A stretch of 64,000 nucleotides of DNA from Callipepla californica brunnescens (GCA_023055505.1 JALIRH010000049.1:124001-188000); one strand, 5' to 3'. Shown: positions 36,347-51,175, numbered from the stretch's first letter. Notes: generated by a model from the sequence alone, not told the origin. A program made the numbers and translations.

Positions 36347-38637
36347 TTTACCCTAACCCTAATCCTAACACTAACTCTAACTTTATTCCTTACCCTAACA
36401 CTAATCCAATCCCGAACCGTAACCCTAATCCTAGCCCTAACTCTAACTTTATTCGTAACCCTACCCCTAATCCAAACAATAACCCTTACCCTAATCAAAC
36501 CCTATCCCTATTCCTAACCCTTACCCTAACCGTATCACAATCCCTATCCTAACTCTTACCATAACCCAAACCCTAACCTAACCCTAACCCTAACCCTAAC
36601 CCTATCCCTAACCCCTACCCTAACCCTAACCCTACCCTAACCTTAACTCTACCCTAACCGTATCCCTACCCTAACCCTAACCCTAATCCTAGCCCTTACT
36701 CTAACTTTATTCCTAACCCTACCCCTGATCCAAACACTAACCCTAACCTTAATGTAACCCTAACCCTATTCCTAACCCTTACCCTAACTGTATCCCATTC
36801 CCTATCCTAACTCTTACCATAACCCTAACCCTGATGCTAATGCTAACCCTAACCCTGAATCTAACCCTTACCCTAACCCTATCCCTTACCCAGAAGCTAA
36901 CACTTAGCGTTGTACAATACCTAACCGTACCCTAACCCTATCCCTAAACCTAAAAGGAACCCAAACTCTAACCCTAAATCTGTCCCTGAGCCTAACCTTC
37001 AACCTTACCCTAACCTTAACCCTAACCCTGTTCCATTCTCTAAACATATCTGTAAGCATTACCTTCATCCTAACTCAAACTCTACCCTAACCCTATCCCT
37101 TTGACCCCAACACAAAACCCAGATTGAGCCTGACCCTAACCTAGGTAGCATAAAGTGTATGTAGGGTGAATTTGAGTTTTAGGGTCAAAGTTAAATTGTT
37201 AGTTTTAGGGTTAGGGTGAAGGATTGCTTTAGTTCTAGTATTAGGGTGTTTGGGGTTAGGGTTAGGGTAAGGATTTTGGAGTGGATTAGGTTTAGGGTCA
37301 GGTTTGGGGGAGTTTTGGGGTTAGGGTTAGATTTAGGATTAGGGTTAGCAAAAAAGTTGTTTTAGTTTTAGTTTAGGTTAGTGCTAGGATTAGGTTGAGT
37401 GTTCTTGTGAAGTTTAGGTTTAGGGTTAGGTTTAGGTTTAGATTGAGGTTTAGGGTAAGGAGTAGGGTTAATTTGACTTTTAGGGTCAGAGTAGAGTTAA
37501 GTCGTGTTAGGGTTAAGGTTAAGAACAGGATTCAGATTCCAATTAGGTTTTGGGTTCCTACTAGGGATAGGCCTCAAATTAGTGTTAAGGTTAGGGTTAG
37601 GGTTAGGTATAGGGAAAGGGTTAGTGTTAAGGCCAGGGCAAGTGTATGGTTTAGGGTAAAGATTGGATTTAGGGTTAGGTTTAGATGTAGGTTTGGTTTG
37701 ATCGTTAGGGTGTGAGAAGGCACCGGCCTTGGATTTCATTTGGAGATTGGGTAAGGTTTAGGAATAGGAATAACATTGGTGTTTAAAAGATGATTAGTGT
37801 TAGTATTAGGGAGAGGGTTACGGTTAGAGTTTAGTTAGGGTTGTTAGTTTTAGAGTGAGGGATAGGGGTATGGTTTGGTCTAGTACTTGGGTTAGGGTTT
37901 GGGATAGTCCTAGCATTAGTGTTAGGGGTAGGGTTCCGTTAGGGTTGTGGTAATCTGATGCTAGGTGTCGGGATTAGGGTTGTGCTTAAATGTGGGTTTG
38001 GCTTGAGGGTCAGAGTTAGGGTTAGGGTAGAGTTAGAATTAGGGTAAGAGTTAGGATTAGGTTTAGGATTAGGATAAAGATTAGGTTAGGATTAGTGTTG
38101 GCTTTAGGGTTGTGTCTGGGAGAAGGGTTAGTGTTAGGGATAGACTTAGGGTAAGAGTAAGTGTTAGGAATAGGCATAGGTTTTGGGAAAGTTTCAGAGT
38201 TTGGACTGGATTTATGATTAGGGTTAGGGACAAAGATTTTTTGAGATTTATGATTAGATTTAGGGAGAAAAGTAGGCTGACTTGTGGTGTTAGCAGTAGG
38301 TTTAGGTTTAGGTTTAGGTTTAGGATTCCATTTGTATTTCTTGATCGAGGTTGGGTTAGTTGGAGTGTAAAGGTCAGAGTAGGGTTAGGCCTTGGGATAG
38401 GGTTAAGGTTTGGAATAGGATTAGGATTCAAATGATGTTACGGGTTGGTGTTAGGGTTAGGGAAAGGTTAGGATCAGGGTTGAGGTCAGGGTTAGGTATA
38501 GGAAAAGGGTTAGTGTTAGGGCTAGGGCAATTGGAAGGGTTAGGCTTAGGCTTAGATATTAGGGTTAGGTTTAGGCGGAGGTTTGGTTCGAGTGTCAGGG
38601 TGAGAGAAGGGGTAGGCCTGGGGTTTGGTTTTGGGTT

Positions 38638-38827
38638 ACATCATACAAATCATCCCATACATTAGGTGGGGTGGGAGGTGCAAGGAACAGCCAGCAAAGT
38701 GCTGAGTTCATTCCAATCAGAGGACCTGAAGATCGGGTAGCTACTATCAAACCGTTTGTGTTGCCAATTCCGATGATATTTATGGGGCCCTGATGTTATG
38801 GTTCAGTGGGGAGTCACTATCAAGTCC
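38638..38827. repeat. 190-bp spacer, copy 7
   Basis: ATTAGGTGGGG state; unlike unit 4, its partner one higher-order period to the left, which has GCT. Confidence 0.92.
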
Positions 38828-40639
38828 AAACCCAATCCAAACCCCAAACCTACTCCTATTCCTAAACCTTATCTTAACCCTAAACCAAACCCAAACCCAA
38901 GGCCCTCCCCTTCTCTCAGCCTAACACTCAAACTAACCTAAACCCGAAACTAACCCTACATTTATCCTAATCTTATCCATATTCTAAGGCCTAACCCTAC
39001 TCTGACCAGAAAGCTCATGTTGTCTAAAATCTACCCCTTACCTAAAACCTAAATCGACAAAAAAACCTAACCCGAAACCTCAACCTAACTCTTCTCCTAA
39101 CTAGAACACCAGCACTTCACCTTACCCTAACTGGAAACCTAGGACTAAATCCTTACCTTGTCCAGAACCCTATTCCTAACCCAAACCAGAATTCTAACCT
39201 CTACCCTAACCAAAACCCTTCCCCTAAACCTAAACCTAATGCTACCCTCAACCAAACCCTAGCCCTAAATCCTACCCTAAAACCAACACCACGTTTAAGC
39301 TCAAACCTCAAGCCTCAAAGAAAGCATCAGATTACCGCAGATCTCACCTAACACTAACCCCAATCCAATCCCTACTACTAACCCCAAACCCAATCCAAAC
39401 ACCAAAACTATTCCTATTCCTAAACCTAACACTAAGCCAGAACCAAACCCAAGGCCTACCCCTTCTCTCAGCCTGACACTCAAACTAACCTAGATCTGAA
39501 CGCAACGCTAAATCAAATACTAAAACTCACCCTTAGCCAAGGCCCTTTTAGGACCCTTCCCTGGTCCTAAAACTAAAGAGAACCCTACCCCTTCCACTAA
39601 ACCTTCATCTACATCCCTAACCCTTACCCTAAACCTAAATCTACACCAAAACCTAACCCTAACCCTAACATGTCTTCTAACTGTAAAACTAACGCTTCAC
39701 CTAACCCGAACTGAAACCCCAGGACTAAACCTTACCTAACAAACACCAAGCTATATTCCTAACCCTATCCTGAAACCTAACGTTAACCCTAACCCTAAAA
39801 ACAACTTGGAACCAAACCCTAACCCTAACCTAACCCTTATCAGAACCCTAAATCTAATCCTAACCGTTACCTCAATTGAACTCCAATTCTTCCTGAAATC
39901 TAAATGGGACCTTAAAACCAACCCCAGATGGAAGCCCAACCCTAAACCTAACACAAAGCATTAGATTACCACAGCCATCACCTAACTCTAACCCCAGCCT
40001 TAACGCTAATACTATCCCAAACACTATTCCAATTCCTAAACCCAACACAAACCCAAAAACACAAAGCCTACAATTCTCACAGCCTAACACTGAAAGGAAA
40101 CCTAAATCTTACCCTAACTCTAAAACTAATCCCAAGCATGACCACAATTTAAACTCTAAATCTACCTTCAAACTAAAGCTGACCCTAACACCAACCTCAA
40201 GTAAAAGCCCAACCCTAAGCCTAACACAAAGCATTAGATTACCACAACGCTCACCTAACTTCTAACCCCCACCCTAACACTAATACTAAAGCAATCAGAT
40301 TCCAAATACTAACCCAATTCCTATTCTGAAACCCAAAACTATTCCAAAAACAAACCCAAGGCCTAACCTTTCTCTCACCCTAACAATCAAAGAAAACCTA
40401 TTCCTAAACCTAATCCTAAATCTAGTCCTAACCCTAACCCTCACCCTTAATCTAACCCCAACCCCCACCCAGAAGCTAACACTTAGCATTGTACAATACC
40501 TAAACGTACCCCTAATCCTTATCACTAAACCTAAAAGGAACCTGAAACATAGTGCTAAATCCGAACCCTAACCCTGAAGACTAACGCTAACAATGAACCA
40601 ATTCCTATACCTTTTCCTTCCTCCAAATTGATTCCTAGC

Positions 40640-41142
40640 ACTAACCCTAACCCTACATTAACCCTATCCTAACCCTAACCCTAACCCTAGCCCTAAACTA
40701 CATTAACCCTAACCCTAACCCTAACCCTAACCCTAAACCTAAACCTAAACCTAACCCTAACCCTAACCCTAATTCCTAACCCTTACCTTAACTGTATCAC
40801 AATCCCTATCCTAATTCTTACCCTAACCCTAACCCTTACCTAACCCTAACCCTAACCCTAACCCTAACCCTAACCCTAACCCTAACCCTAACCCTAACCC
40901 TAACCCTAACCCTAACTCTAACCTTAACCCTAACCCTAATCCTAACCCTAACCCTAACCCTAATCATAACCCTAACCCTAACCCTAACCCTAATTCCTAA
41001 CCCTTACCTTAACTGTATCACAATCCCTATCCTAATTCTTATCCTAACCCTAACCCTTACCCTAACCCTAGCCTAATCCAAACCCTAACCCTAACCATAA
41101 CCCTAACCCTAACCCTAACCCTAACCCTAACCCTAACCCTAC
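40640..41142. repeat. Hexamer core, unit 8 (503 bp, medium class)
   Basis: Medium core almost the same as that of unit 7. It differs by one hexamer (6 bp) in total length, consistent with replication slippage in hexamer steps. Confidence 0.88.
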
Positions 41143-43433
41143 TTTACCCTAACCCTAATCCTAACACTAACTCTAACTTTATTCCTTACCCTAACACTAA
41201 TCCAATCCCGAACCGTAACCCTAATCCTAGCCCTAACTCTAACTTTATTCGTAACCCTACCCCTAATCCAAACAATAACCCTTACCCTAATCAAACCCTA
41301 TCCCTATTCCTAACCCTTACCCTAACCGTATCACAATCCCTATCCTAACTCTTACCATAACCCAAACCCTAACCTAACCCTAACCCTAACCCTAACCCTA
41401 TCCCTAACCCCTACCCTAACCCTAACCCTACCCTAACCTTAACTCTACCCTAACCGTATCCCTACCCTAACCCTAACCCTAATCCTAGCCCTTACTCTAA
41501 CTTTATTCCTAACCCTACCCCTGATCCAAACACTAACCCTAACCTTAATGTAACCCTAACCCTATTCCTAACCCTTACCCTAACTGTATCCCATTCCCTA
41601 TCCTAACTCTTACCATAACCCTAACCCTGATGCTAATGCTAACCCTAACCCTGAATCTAACCCTTACCCTAACCCTATCCCTTACCCAGAAGCTAACACT
41701 TAGCGTTGTACAATACCTAACCGTACCCTAACCCTATCCCTAAACCTAAAAGGAACCCAAACTCTAACCCTAAATCTGTCCCTGAGCCTAACCTTCAACC
41801 TTACCCTAACCTTAACCCTAACCCTGTTCCATTCTCTAAACATATCTGTAAGCATTACCTTCATCCTAACTCGAACTCTACCCTAACCCTATCCCTTTGA
41901 CCCCAACACAAAACCCAGATTGAGCCTGACCCTAACCTAGGTAGCATCAAGTGTATGTAGGGTGAATTTGAGTTTTAGGGTCAAAGTTAAATTGTTAGTT
42001 TTAGGGTTAGGGTGAAGGATTGCTTTAGTTCTAGTATTAGGGTGTTTGGGGTTAGGGTTAGGGTAAGGATTTTGGAGTGGATTAGGTTTAGGGTCAGGTT
42101 TGGGGGAGTTTTGGGGTTAGGGTTAGATTTAGGATTAGGGTTAGCAAAAAAGTTGTTTTAGTTTTAGTTTAGGTTAGTGCTAGGATTAGGTTGAGTGTTC
42201 TTGTGAAGTTTAGGTTTAGGGTTAGGTTTAGGTTTAGATTGAGGTTTAGGGTAAGGAGTAGGGTTAATTTGACTTTTAGGGTCAGAGTAGAGTTAAGTCG
42301 TGTTAGGGTTAAGGTTAAGAACAGGATTCAGATTCCAATTAGGTTTTGGGTTCCTACTAGGGATAGGCCTCAAATTAGTGTTAAGGTTAGGGTTAGGGTT
42401 AGGTATAGGGAAAGGGTTAGTGTTAAGGCCAGGGCAAGTGTATGGTTTAGGGTAAAGATTGGATTTAGGGTTAGGTTTAGATGTAGGTTTGGTTTGATCG
42501 TTAGGGTGTGAGAAGGCACCGGCCTTGGATTTCATTTGGAGATTGGGTAAGGTTTAGGAATAGGAATAACATTGGTGTTTAAAAGATGATTAGTGTTAGT
42601 ATTAGGGATAGGGTTACGGTTAGAGTTTAGTTAGGGTTGTTAGTTTTAGAGTGAGGGATAGGGGTATGGTTTGGTCTAGTACTTGGGTTAGGGTTTGGGA
42701 TAGTCATAGCATTAGTGTTAGGGTTAGGGTTCCGTTAGGGTTGTGGTAATCTGATGCTAGGTGTCGGGATTAGGGTTGTGCTTAAATGTGGGTTTGGCTT
42801 GAGGGTCAGAGTTAGGGTTAGGGTAGAGTTAGAATTAGGGTAAGAGTTAGGATTAGGTTTAGGATTAGGATAAAGATTAGGTTAGGATTAGTGTTGGCTT
42901 TAGGGTTGTGTCTGGGAGAAGGGTTAGTGTTAGGGATAGACTTAGGGTAAGAGTAAGTGTTAAGAATAGGCATAGGTTTTGGGAAAGTTTCAGAGTTTGG
43001 ACTGGATTTATGATTAGGGTTAGGGACAAAGATTTTTTGAGATTTATGATTAGATTTAGGGAGAAAAGTAGGCTGACTTGTGGTGTTAGCAGTAGGTTTA
43101 GGTTTAGGTTTAGGTTTAGGATTCCATTTGTATTTATTGATCGAGGTTGGGTTAGTTGGAGTGTAAAGGTCAGAGTAGGGTTAGGCCTTGGGATAGGGTT
43201 AAGGTTTGGAATAGGATTAGGATTCAAATGATGTTACGGGTTGGTGTTAGGGTTAGGGAAAGGTTAGGATCAGGGTTGAGGTCAGGGTTAGGTATAGGAA
43301 AAGGGTTAGTGTTAGGGCTAGGGCAATTGGAAGGGTTAGGCTTAGGCTTAGATATTAGGGTTAGGTTTAGGCGGAGGTTTGGTTCGAGTGTCAGGGTGAG
43401 AGAAGGGGTAGGCCTGGGGTTTGGTTTTGGGTT

Positions 43434-43623
43434 ACATCATACAAATCATCCCATACATTAGGTGGGGTGGGAGGTGCAAGGAACAGCCAGCAAAGTGCTG
43501 AGTTCATTCCAATCAGAGGACCTGAAGATCGGGTAGCTACTATCAAACCGTTTGTGTTGCCAATTCCGATGATATTTATGGGGCCCTGATGTTATGGTTC
43601 AGTGGGGAGTCACTATCAAGTCC
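43434..43623. repeat. 190-bp spacer, copy 8
   Basis: ATTAGGTGGGG state, although its G arm otherwise resembles unit 5, which has GCT; an exchange between the two markers is implied. Confidence 0.92.
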
Positions 43624-45435
43624 AAACCCAATCCAAACCCCAAACCTACTCCTATTCCTAAACCTTATCTTAACCCTAAACCAAACCCAAACCCAAGGCC
43701 CTCCCCTTCTCTCAGCCTAACACTCAAACTAACCTAAACCCGAAACTAACCCTACATTTATCCTAATCTTATCCATATTCTAAGGCCTAACCCTACTCTG
43801 ACCAGAAAGCTCATGTTGTCTAAAATCTACCCCTTACCTAAAACCTAAATCGACAAAAAAACCTAACCCGAAACCTCAACCTAACTCTTCTCCTAACTAG
43901 AACACCAGCACTTCACCTTACCCTAACTGGAAACCTAGGACTAAATCCTTACCTTGTCCAGAACCCTATTCCTAACCCAAACCAGAATTCTAACCTCTAC
44001 CCTAACCAAAACCCTTCCCCTAAACCTAAACCTAATGCTACCCTCAACCAAACCCTAGCCCTAAATCCTACCCTAAAACCAACACCACGTTTAAGCTCAA
44101 ACCTCAAGCCTCAAAGAAAGCATCAGATTACCGCAGATCTCACCTAACACTAACCCCAATCCAATCCCTACTACTAACCCCAAACCCAATCCAAACACCA
44201 AAACTATTCCTATTCCTAAACCTAACACTAAGCCAGAACCAAACCCAAGGCCTACCCCTTCTCTCAGCCTGACACTCAAACTAACCTAGACCTGAACGCA
44301 ACGCTAAATCAAATACTAAAACTCACCCTTAGCCAAGGCCCTTTTAGGACCCTTCCCTGGTCCTAAAACTAAAGAGAACCCTACCCCTTCCACTAAACCT
44401 TCATCTACATCCCTAACCCTTACCCTAAACCTAAATCTACACCAAAACCTAACCCTAACCCTAACATGTCTTCTAACTGTAAAACTAACGCTTCACCTAA
44501 CCCGAACTGAAACCCCAGGACTAAACCTTACCTAACAAACACCTAGCTATATTCCTAACCCTATCCTGAAACCTAACGTTAACCCTAACCCTAAAAACAA
44601 CTTGGAACCAAACCCTAACCCTAACCTAACCCTTATCAGAACCCTAAATCTAATCCTAACCGTTACCTCAATTGAACTCCAATTCTTCCTGAAATCTAAA
44701 TGGGACCTTAAAACCAACCCCAGATGGAAGCCCAACCCTAAACCTAACACAAAGCATTAGATTACCACAGCCATCACCTAACTCTAACCCCAGCCTTAAC
44801 GCTAATACTATCCCAAACACTATTCCAATTCCTAAACCCAACACAAACCCAAAAACACAAAGCCTACAATTCTCACAGCCTAACACTGAAAGGAAACCTA
44901 AATCTTACCCTAACTCTAAAACTAATCCCAAGCATGACCACAATTTAAACTCGAAATCTACCTTCAAACTAAAGCTGACCCTAACACCAACCTCAAGTAA
45001 AAGCCCAACCCTAAGCCTAACACAAAGCATTAGATTACCACAACGCTCACCTAACTTCTAACCCCCACCCTAACACTAATACTAAAGCAATCAGATTCCA
45101 AATACTAACCCAATTCCTATTCTGAAACCCAAAACTATTCCAAAAACAAACCCAAGGCCTAACCTTTCTCTCACCCTAACAATCAAAGAAAACCTATTCC
45201 TAAACCTAATCCTAAATCTAGTCCTAACCCTAACCCTCACCCTTAATCAAACCCCAACCCCCACCCAGAAGCTAACACTTAGCATTGTACAATACCTAAA
45301 CGTACCCCTAATCCTTATCACTAAACCTAAAAGGAACCTGAAACATAGTGCTAAATCCGAACCTTAACCCTGAAGACTAACGCTAACAATGAACCAATTC
45401 CTATACCTTTTCCTTCCTCCAAATTGATTCCTAGC

Positions 45436-46374
45436 ACTAACCCTAACCCTACATTAACCCTATCCTAACCCTAACCCTAACCCTAGCCCTAAACTACATT
45501 AACCCTAACCCTAACCCTAACCCTAACCCTAGCCCTAACCTAACTCTAACCCTAACCCTAACCCTAAACCTAATGCTAACCCTTACCCTATCCTAACCCT
45601 AACCCTACCATACCCTAACCCTAACCTACCCTAACACTAACCCTAACCCTAACCCTAAACCTAAACCTAAACCTAAACCTAACCCTAAACCTAACCCTAA
45701 TTCCTAACCCTTACCTTAACTGTATCACAATCCCTATCATAATTCTTACCCTAACCTTAACCCTTACATAACCCTAACCCTAACCCTAACCCTAACCCTA
45801 ACCCTAATCTCAACCCTAACCCTAACACTAACCCTAACCCTAATCCTAACCCTAACCCTAACTCTAATTCCTAACCCTTACCTTAACTGTATCACAATCC
45901 CTATCCTAATTCTTACCCTAACCCTAACCCTTACCTAACACTAACCCTAACCCTAACCCTAACCTCAACCCTAACCCTAACACTAACCCTAACCCTAATT
46001 TTACACTAACCCTAAGCATACCCTAACCCTAACCCTAACCATAACCCTAACCCTAACCCCAACCCTAACCTAACCCTAACCCTAACCCTAACCCTAACCC
46101 TAACTCTACCCTAACCCTAACCCTAACCCTAACCCTAACCCTAACCCTAACCCTAACCCTAACAATAAATTTAACCTTAACCCTAACCCTAACCCTAACC
46201 CTACCCTAACCCTAACCCTAACCCTAACCCTAACCCTAACCCTACCCTAACACTAACCCTAGCCCTAACCCTAACCCTAACCCTTACCCTAACCCTAGCC
46301 TAACACAAACCCTAACCCTAACCCTACCCTAAACCTAACCCTAACCCTAACCCTAACCCTAACCCTAACCCTAC
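45436..46374. repeat. Hexamer core, unit 9 (939 bp, long class)
   Basis: Long core one hexamer (6 bp) shorter than that of unit 6 and otherwise very close to it. It has a private ATTTTACACTAACCC near 45997. Confidence 0.88.
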
Positions 46375-48665
46375 TTTACCCTAACCCTAATCCTAACACT
46401 AACTCTAACTTTATTCCTTACCCTAACACTAATCCAATCCCGAACCCTAACCCTAATCCTAGCCCTAACTCTAACTTTATACGTAACCCTACCCCTAATC
46501 CAAACAATAACCCTTACCCTAATCAAACCCTATCCCTATTCCTAACCCTTACCCTAACCGTATCACAATCCCTATCCTAACTCTTACCATAACCCAAACC
46601 CTAACCTAACCCTAACCCTAACCCTAACCCTATCCCTAACCCCTACCCTAACCCTAACCCTACCCTAACCTTAACTCTACCCTAACCGTATCCCTACCCT
46701 AACCCTAACCCTAATCCTAGCCCTTACTCTAACTTTATTCCTAACCCTACCCCTGATCCAAACACTAACCCAAACCTTAATGTAACCCTAACCCTATTCC
46801 TAACCCTTACCCTAACTGTATCCCATTCCCTATCCTAACTCTTACCATAACCCTAACCCTGATGCTAATGCTAACCCTAACCCTGAATCTAACCCTTACC
46901 CTAACCCTATCCCTTACCCAGAAGCTAACACTTAGCGTTGTACAATACCTAACTGTACCCTAACCCTATCCCTAAACCTAAAAGGAACCCAAACTCTAAC
47001 CCTAAATCTGTCCCTGAGCCTAACCTTCAACCTTACCCTAACCTTAACCCTAACCCTGTTCCATTCTCTAAACATATCTGTAAGCATTACCTTCATCCTA
47101 ACTCAAACTCTACCCTAACCCTATCCCTTTGACCCCAACACAAAACCCAGATTGAGCCTGACCCTAACCTAGGTAGCATAAAGTGTATGTAGGGTGAATT
47201 TGAGTTTTAGGGTCAAAGTTAAATTGTTAGTTTTAGGGTTAGGGTGAAGGATTGCTTTAGTTCTAGTATTAGGGTGTTTGGGGTTAGGGTTAGGGTAAGG
47301 ATTTTGGAGTGGATTAGGTTTAGGGTCAGGTTTGGGGGAGTTTTGGGGTTAGGGTTAGATTTAGGATTAGGGTTAGCAAAAAAGTTGTTTTAGTTTTAGT
47401 TTAGGTTAGTGCTAGGATTAGGTTGAGTGTTCTTGTGAAGTTTAGGTTTAGGGTTAGGTTTAGGTTTAGATTGAGGTTTAGGGTAAGGAGTAGGGTTCAT
47501 TTGACTTTTAGGGTCAGAGTAGAGTTAAGTCGTGTTAGGGTTAAGGTTAAGAACAGGATTCAGATTCCAATTAGGTTTTGGGTTCCTACTAGGGATAGGC
47601 CTCAAATTAGTGTTAAGGTTAGGGTTAGGGTTAGGTATAGGGAAAGGGTTAGTGTTAAGGCCAGGGCAAGTGTATGGTTTAGGGTAAAGATTGGATTTAG
47701 GGTTAGGTTTAGATGTAGGTTTGGTTTGATCGTTAGGGTGTGAGAAGGCACCGGCCTTGGATTTCATTTGGAGATTGGGTAAGGTTTAGGAATAGGAATA
47801 ACATTGGTGTTTAAAAGATGATTAGTGTTAGTATTAGGGATAGGGTTACGGTTAGAGTTTAGTTAGGGTTGTTAGTTTTAGAGTGAGGGATAGGGGTATG
47901 GTTTGGTCTAGTACTTGGGTTAGGGTTTGGGATAGTCATAGCATTAGTGTTAGGGTTAGGGTTCCGTTAGGGTTGTGGTAATCTGATGCTAGGTGTTGGG
48001 ATTAGGGTTGTGCTTAAATGTGGGTTTGGCTTGAGGGTCAGAGTTAGGGTTAGGGTAGAGATAGAATTAGGGTAAGAGTTAGGATTAGATTTAGGATTAG
48101 GATAAAGATTAGGTTAGGATTAGTGTTGGCTTTAGGGTTGTGTCTGGGAGAAGGGTTAGTGTTAGGGATAGACTTAGGGTAAGAGTAAGTGTTAGGAATA
48201 GGCATAGGTTTTGGGAAAGTTTCAGAGTTTGGACTGGATTTATGATTAGGGTTAGGGACAAAGATTTTTTGAGATTTATGATTAGATTTAGGGAGAAAAG
48301 TAGGCTGACTTGTGGTGTTAGCAGTAGGTTTAGGTTTAGGTTTAGGTTTAGGATTCCATTTGTATTTATTGATCGAGGTTGGGTTAGTTGGAGTGTAAAG
48401 GTCAGAGTAGGGTTAGGCCTTGGGATAGGGTTAAGGTTTGGAATAGGATTAGGATTCAAATGATGTTACGGGTTGGTGTTAGGGTTAGGGAAAGGTTAGG
48501 ATCAGGGTTGAGGTCAGGGTTAGGTATAGGAAAAGGGTTAGTGTTAGGGCTAGGGCAATTGGAAGGGTTAGGCTTAGGCTTAGATATTAGGGTTAGGTTT
48601 AGGCGGAGGTTTGGTTGGAGTGTCAGGGTGAGAGAAGGGGTAGGCCTGGGGTTTGGTTTTGGGTT

Positions 48666-48855
48666 ACATCATACAAATCATCCCATACATTAGGTGGGGT
48701 GGGAGGTGCAAGGAACAGCCAGCAAAGTGCTGAGTTCATTCCAATCAGAGGACCTGAAGATCGGGTAGCTACTATCAAACCGTTTGTGTTGCCAATTCCG
48801 ATGATATTTATGGGGCCCTGATGTTATGGTTCAGTGGGGAGTCACTATCAAGTCC
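48666..48855. repeat. 190-bp spacer, copy 9
   Basis: Same as copy 1. Confidence 0.92.
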
Positions 48856-50667
48856 AAACCCAATCCAAACCCCAAACCTACTCCTATTCCTAAACCTTAT
48901 CTTAACCCTAAACCAAACCCAAACCCAAGGCCCTCCCCTTCTCTCAGCCTAACACTCAAACTAACCTAAACCCGAAACTAACCCTACATTTATCCTAATC
49001 TTATCCATATTCTAAGGCCTAACCCTACTCTGACCAGAAAGCTCATGTTGTCTAAAATCTACCCCTTACCTAAAACCTAAATCGACAAAAAAACCTAACC
49101 CGAAACCTCAACCTAACTCTTCTCCTAACTAGAACACCAGCACTTCACCTTACCCTAACTGGAAACCTAGGACTAAATCCTTACCTTGTCCAGAACCCTA
49201 TTCCTAACCCAAACCAGAATTCTAACCTCTACCCTAACCAAAACCCTTCCCCTAAACCTAAACCTAATGCTACCCTCAACCAAACCCTAGCCCTAAATCC
49301 TACCCTAAAACCAACACCACGTTTAAGCTCAAACCTCAAGCCTCAAAGAAAGCATCAGATTACCGCAGATCTCACCTAACACTAACCCCAATCCAATCCC
49401 TACTACTAACCCCAAACCCAATCCAAACACCAAAACTATTCCTATTCCTAAACCTAACACTAAGCCAGAACCAAACCCAAGGCCTACCCCTTCTCTCAGC
49501 CTGACACTCAAACTAACCTAGATCTGAACGCAACGCTAAATCAAATACTAAAACTCACCCTTAGCCAAGGCCCTTTTAGGACCCTTCCCTGGTCCTAAAA
49601 CTAAAGAGAACCCTACCCCTTCCACTAAACCTTCATCTACATCCCTAACCCTTACCCTAAACCTAAATCTACACCAAAACCTAACCCTAACCCTAACATG
49701 TCTTCTAACTGTAAAACTAACGCTTCACCTAACCCGAACTGAAACCCCAGGACTAAACCTTACCTAACAAACACCTAGCTATATTCCTAACCCTATCCTG
49801 AAACCTAACGTTAACCCTAACCCTAAAAACAACTTGGAACCAAACCCTAACCCTAACCTAACCCTTATCAGAACCCTAAATCTAATCCTAACCGTTACCT
49901 CAATTGAACTCCAATTCTTCCTGAAATCTAAATGGGACCTTAAAACCAACCCCAGATGGAAGCCCAACCCTAAACCTAACACAAAGCATTAGATTACCAC
50001 AGCCATCACCTAACTCTAACCCCAGCCTTAACGCTAATACTATCCCAAACACTATTCCAATTCCTAAACCCAACACAAACCCAAAAACACAAAGCCTACA
50101 ATTCTCACAGCCTAACACTGAAAGGAAACCTAAATCTTACCCTAACTCTAAAACTAATCCCAAGCATGACCACAATTTAAACTCTAAATCTACCTTCAAA
50201 CTAAAGCTGACCCTAACACCAACCTCAAGTAAAAGCCCAACCCTAAGCCTAACACAAAGCATTAGATTACCACAACGCTCACCTAACTTCTAACCCCCAC
50301 CCTAACACTAATACTAAAGCAATCAGATTCCAAATACTAACCCAATTCCTATTCTGAAACCCAAAACTATTCCAAAAACAAACCCAAGGCCTAACCTTTC
50401 TCTCACCCTAACAATCAAAGAAAACCTATTCCTAAACCTAATCCTAAATCTAGTCCTAACCCTAACCCTCACCCTTAATCTAACCCCAACCCCCACCCAG
50501 AAGCTAACACTTAGCATTGTACAATACCTAAACGTACCCCTAATCCTTATCACTAAACCTAAAAGGAACCTGAAACATAGTGCTAAATCCGAACCCTAAC
50601 CCTGAAGACTAACGCTAACAATGAACCAATTCCTATACCTTTTCCTTCCTCCAAATTGATTCCTAGC

Positions 50668-51175
50668 ACTAACCCTAACCCTACATTAACCCTATCCTAA
50701 CCCTAACCCTAACCCTAGCCCTAAACTACATTAACCCTAACCCTAACCCTAACCCTAAACCTAAACCTAAACCTAACCCTAACCCTAACCCTAATTCCTA
50801 ACCCTTACCTTAACTGTATCACAATCCCTATCCTAATTCTTACCCTAACCCAAACCCTTACCTAACCCTAACCCTAACCCTAACCCTAACCCTAACCCTA
50901 ACCCTAACCCTAACCCTAACTCTAACCTTAACCCTAACCCTAATCCTAACCCTAACCCTAACCCTAATCATAACCCTAACCCTAACCCTAACCCTAATTC
51001 CTAACCCTTACCTTAACTGTATCACAATCCCTATCCTAATTCTTATCCTAACCCTAACCCTTACCCTAACCCTAGCCTAACCCAAACCCTAACCCTAACC
51101 ATAACCCTAACCCTAACCCTAACCCTACCCTAACCCTAACCCTAACCCTAACCCTAACCCTACCCCTAACCCTAC
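50668..51175. repeat. Hexamer core, unit 10 (508 bp, medium class)
   Basis: Medium core ending with a CCCTACCCCTAACCCTAC variant shared only with unit 12. It also has a private ACCCAAACCCTTACC near 50846. Confidence 0.88.

Larger units (their letters stand above)
34038..38827. repeat. Macrosatellite unit 7 (4,790 bp, medium core)
   Basis: Core 35850-36346, switch from 37139, spacer 38638-38827. A mosaic copy: its C arm has a medium core like unit 4, but the region around the switch and the left part of the G arm carry unit 6 variants (ACTCAAACTC, CATAAAGTG, GGGAGAGGG). Further right it has TTTCTTGATCG like units 1, 2, 10 and 12, instead of TTTATTGATCG. Confidence 0.95.
38828..43623. repeat. 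Macrosatellite unit 8 (4,796 bp, medium core)
   Basis: Core 40640-41142, switch from 41935, spacer 43434-43623. Both indels are present. Its G-arm variants match unit 5 (GTGTTAAGAATAGG near 42958), except that it has GGGTTAATTTGAC, as in units 4, 6 and 7. Confidence 0.95.
43624..48855. repeat. Macrosatellite unit 9 (5,232 bp, long core)
   Basis: Core 45436-46374 (939 bp), switch from 47167, spacer 48666-48855. The C arm is nearly the same as that of unit 6. Private changes in the G arm include GGTGTTGGGATTAG near 47993, GTAGAGATAGAATT near 48056 and GGTTGGAGTGTC near 48613. Confidence 0.95.

Noticed and set aside
48615..48821. 68-codon frame crossing from the G arm into the spacer, only in unit 9
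   Set aside because: Created by a single C to G change giving a TTG codon; absent from the other eleven copies.
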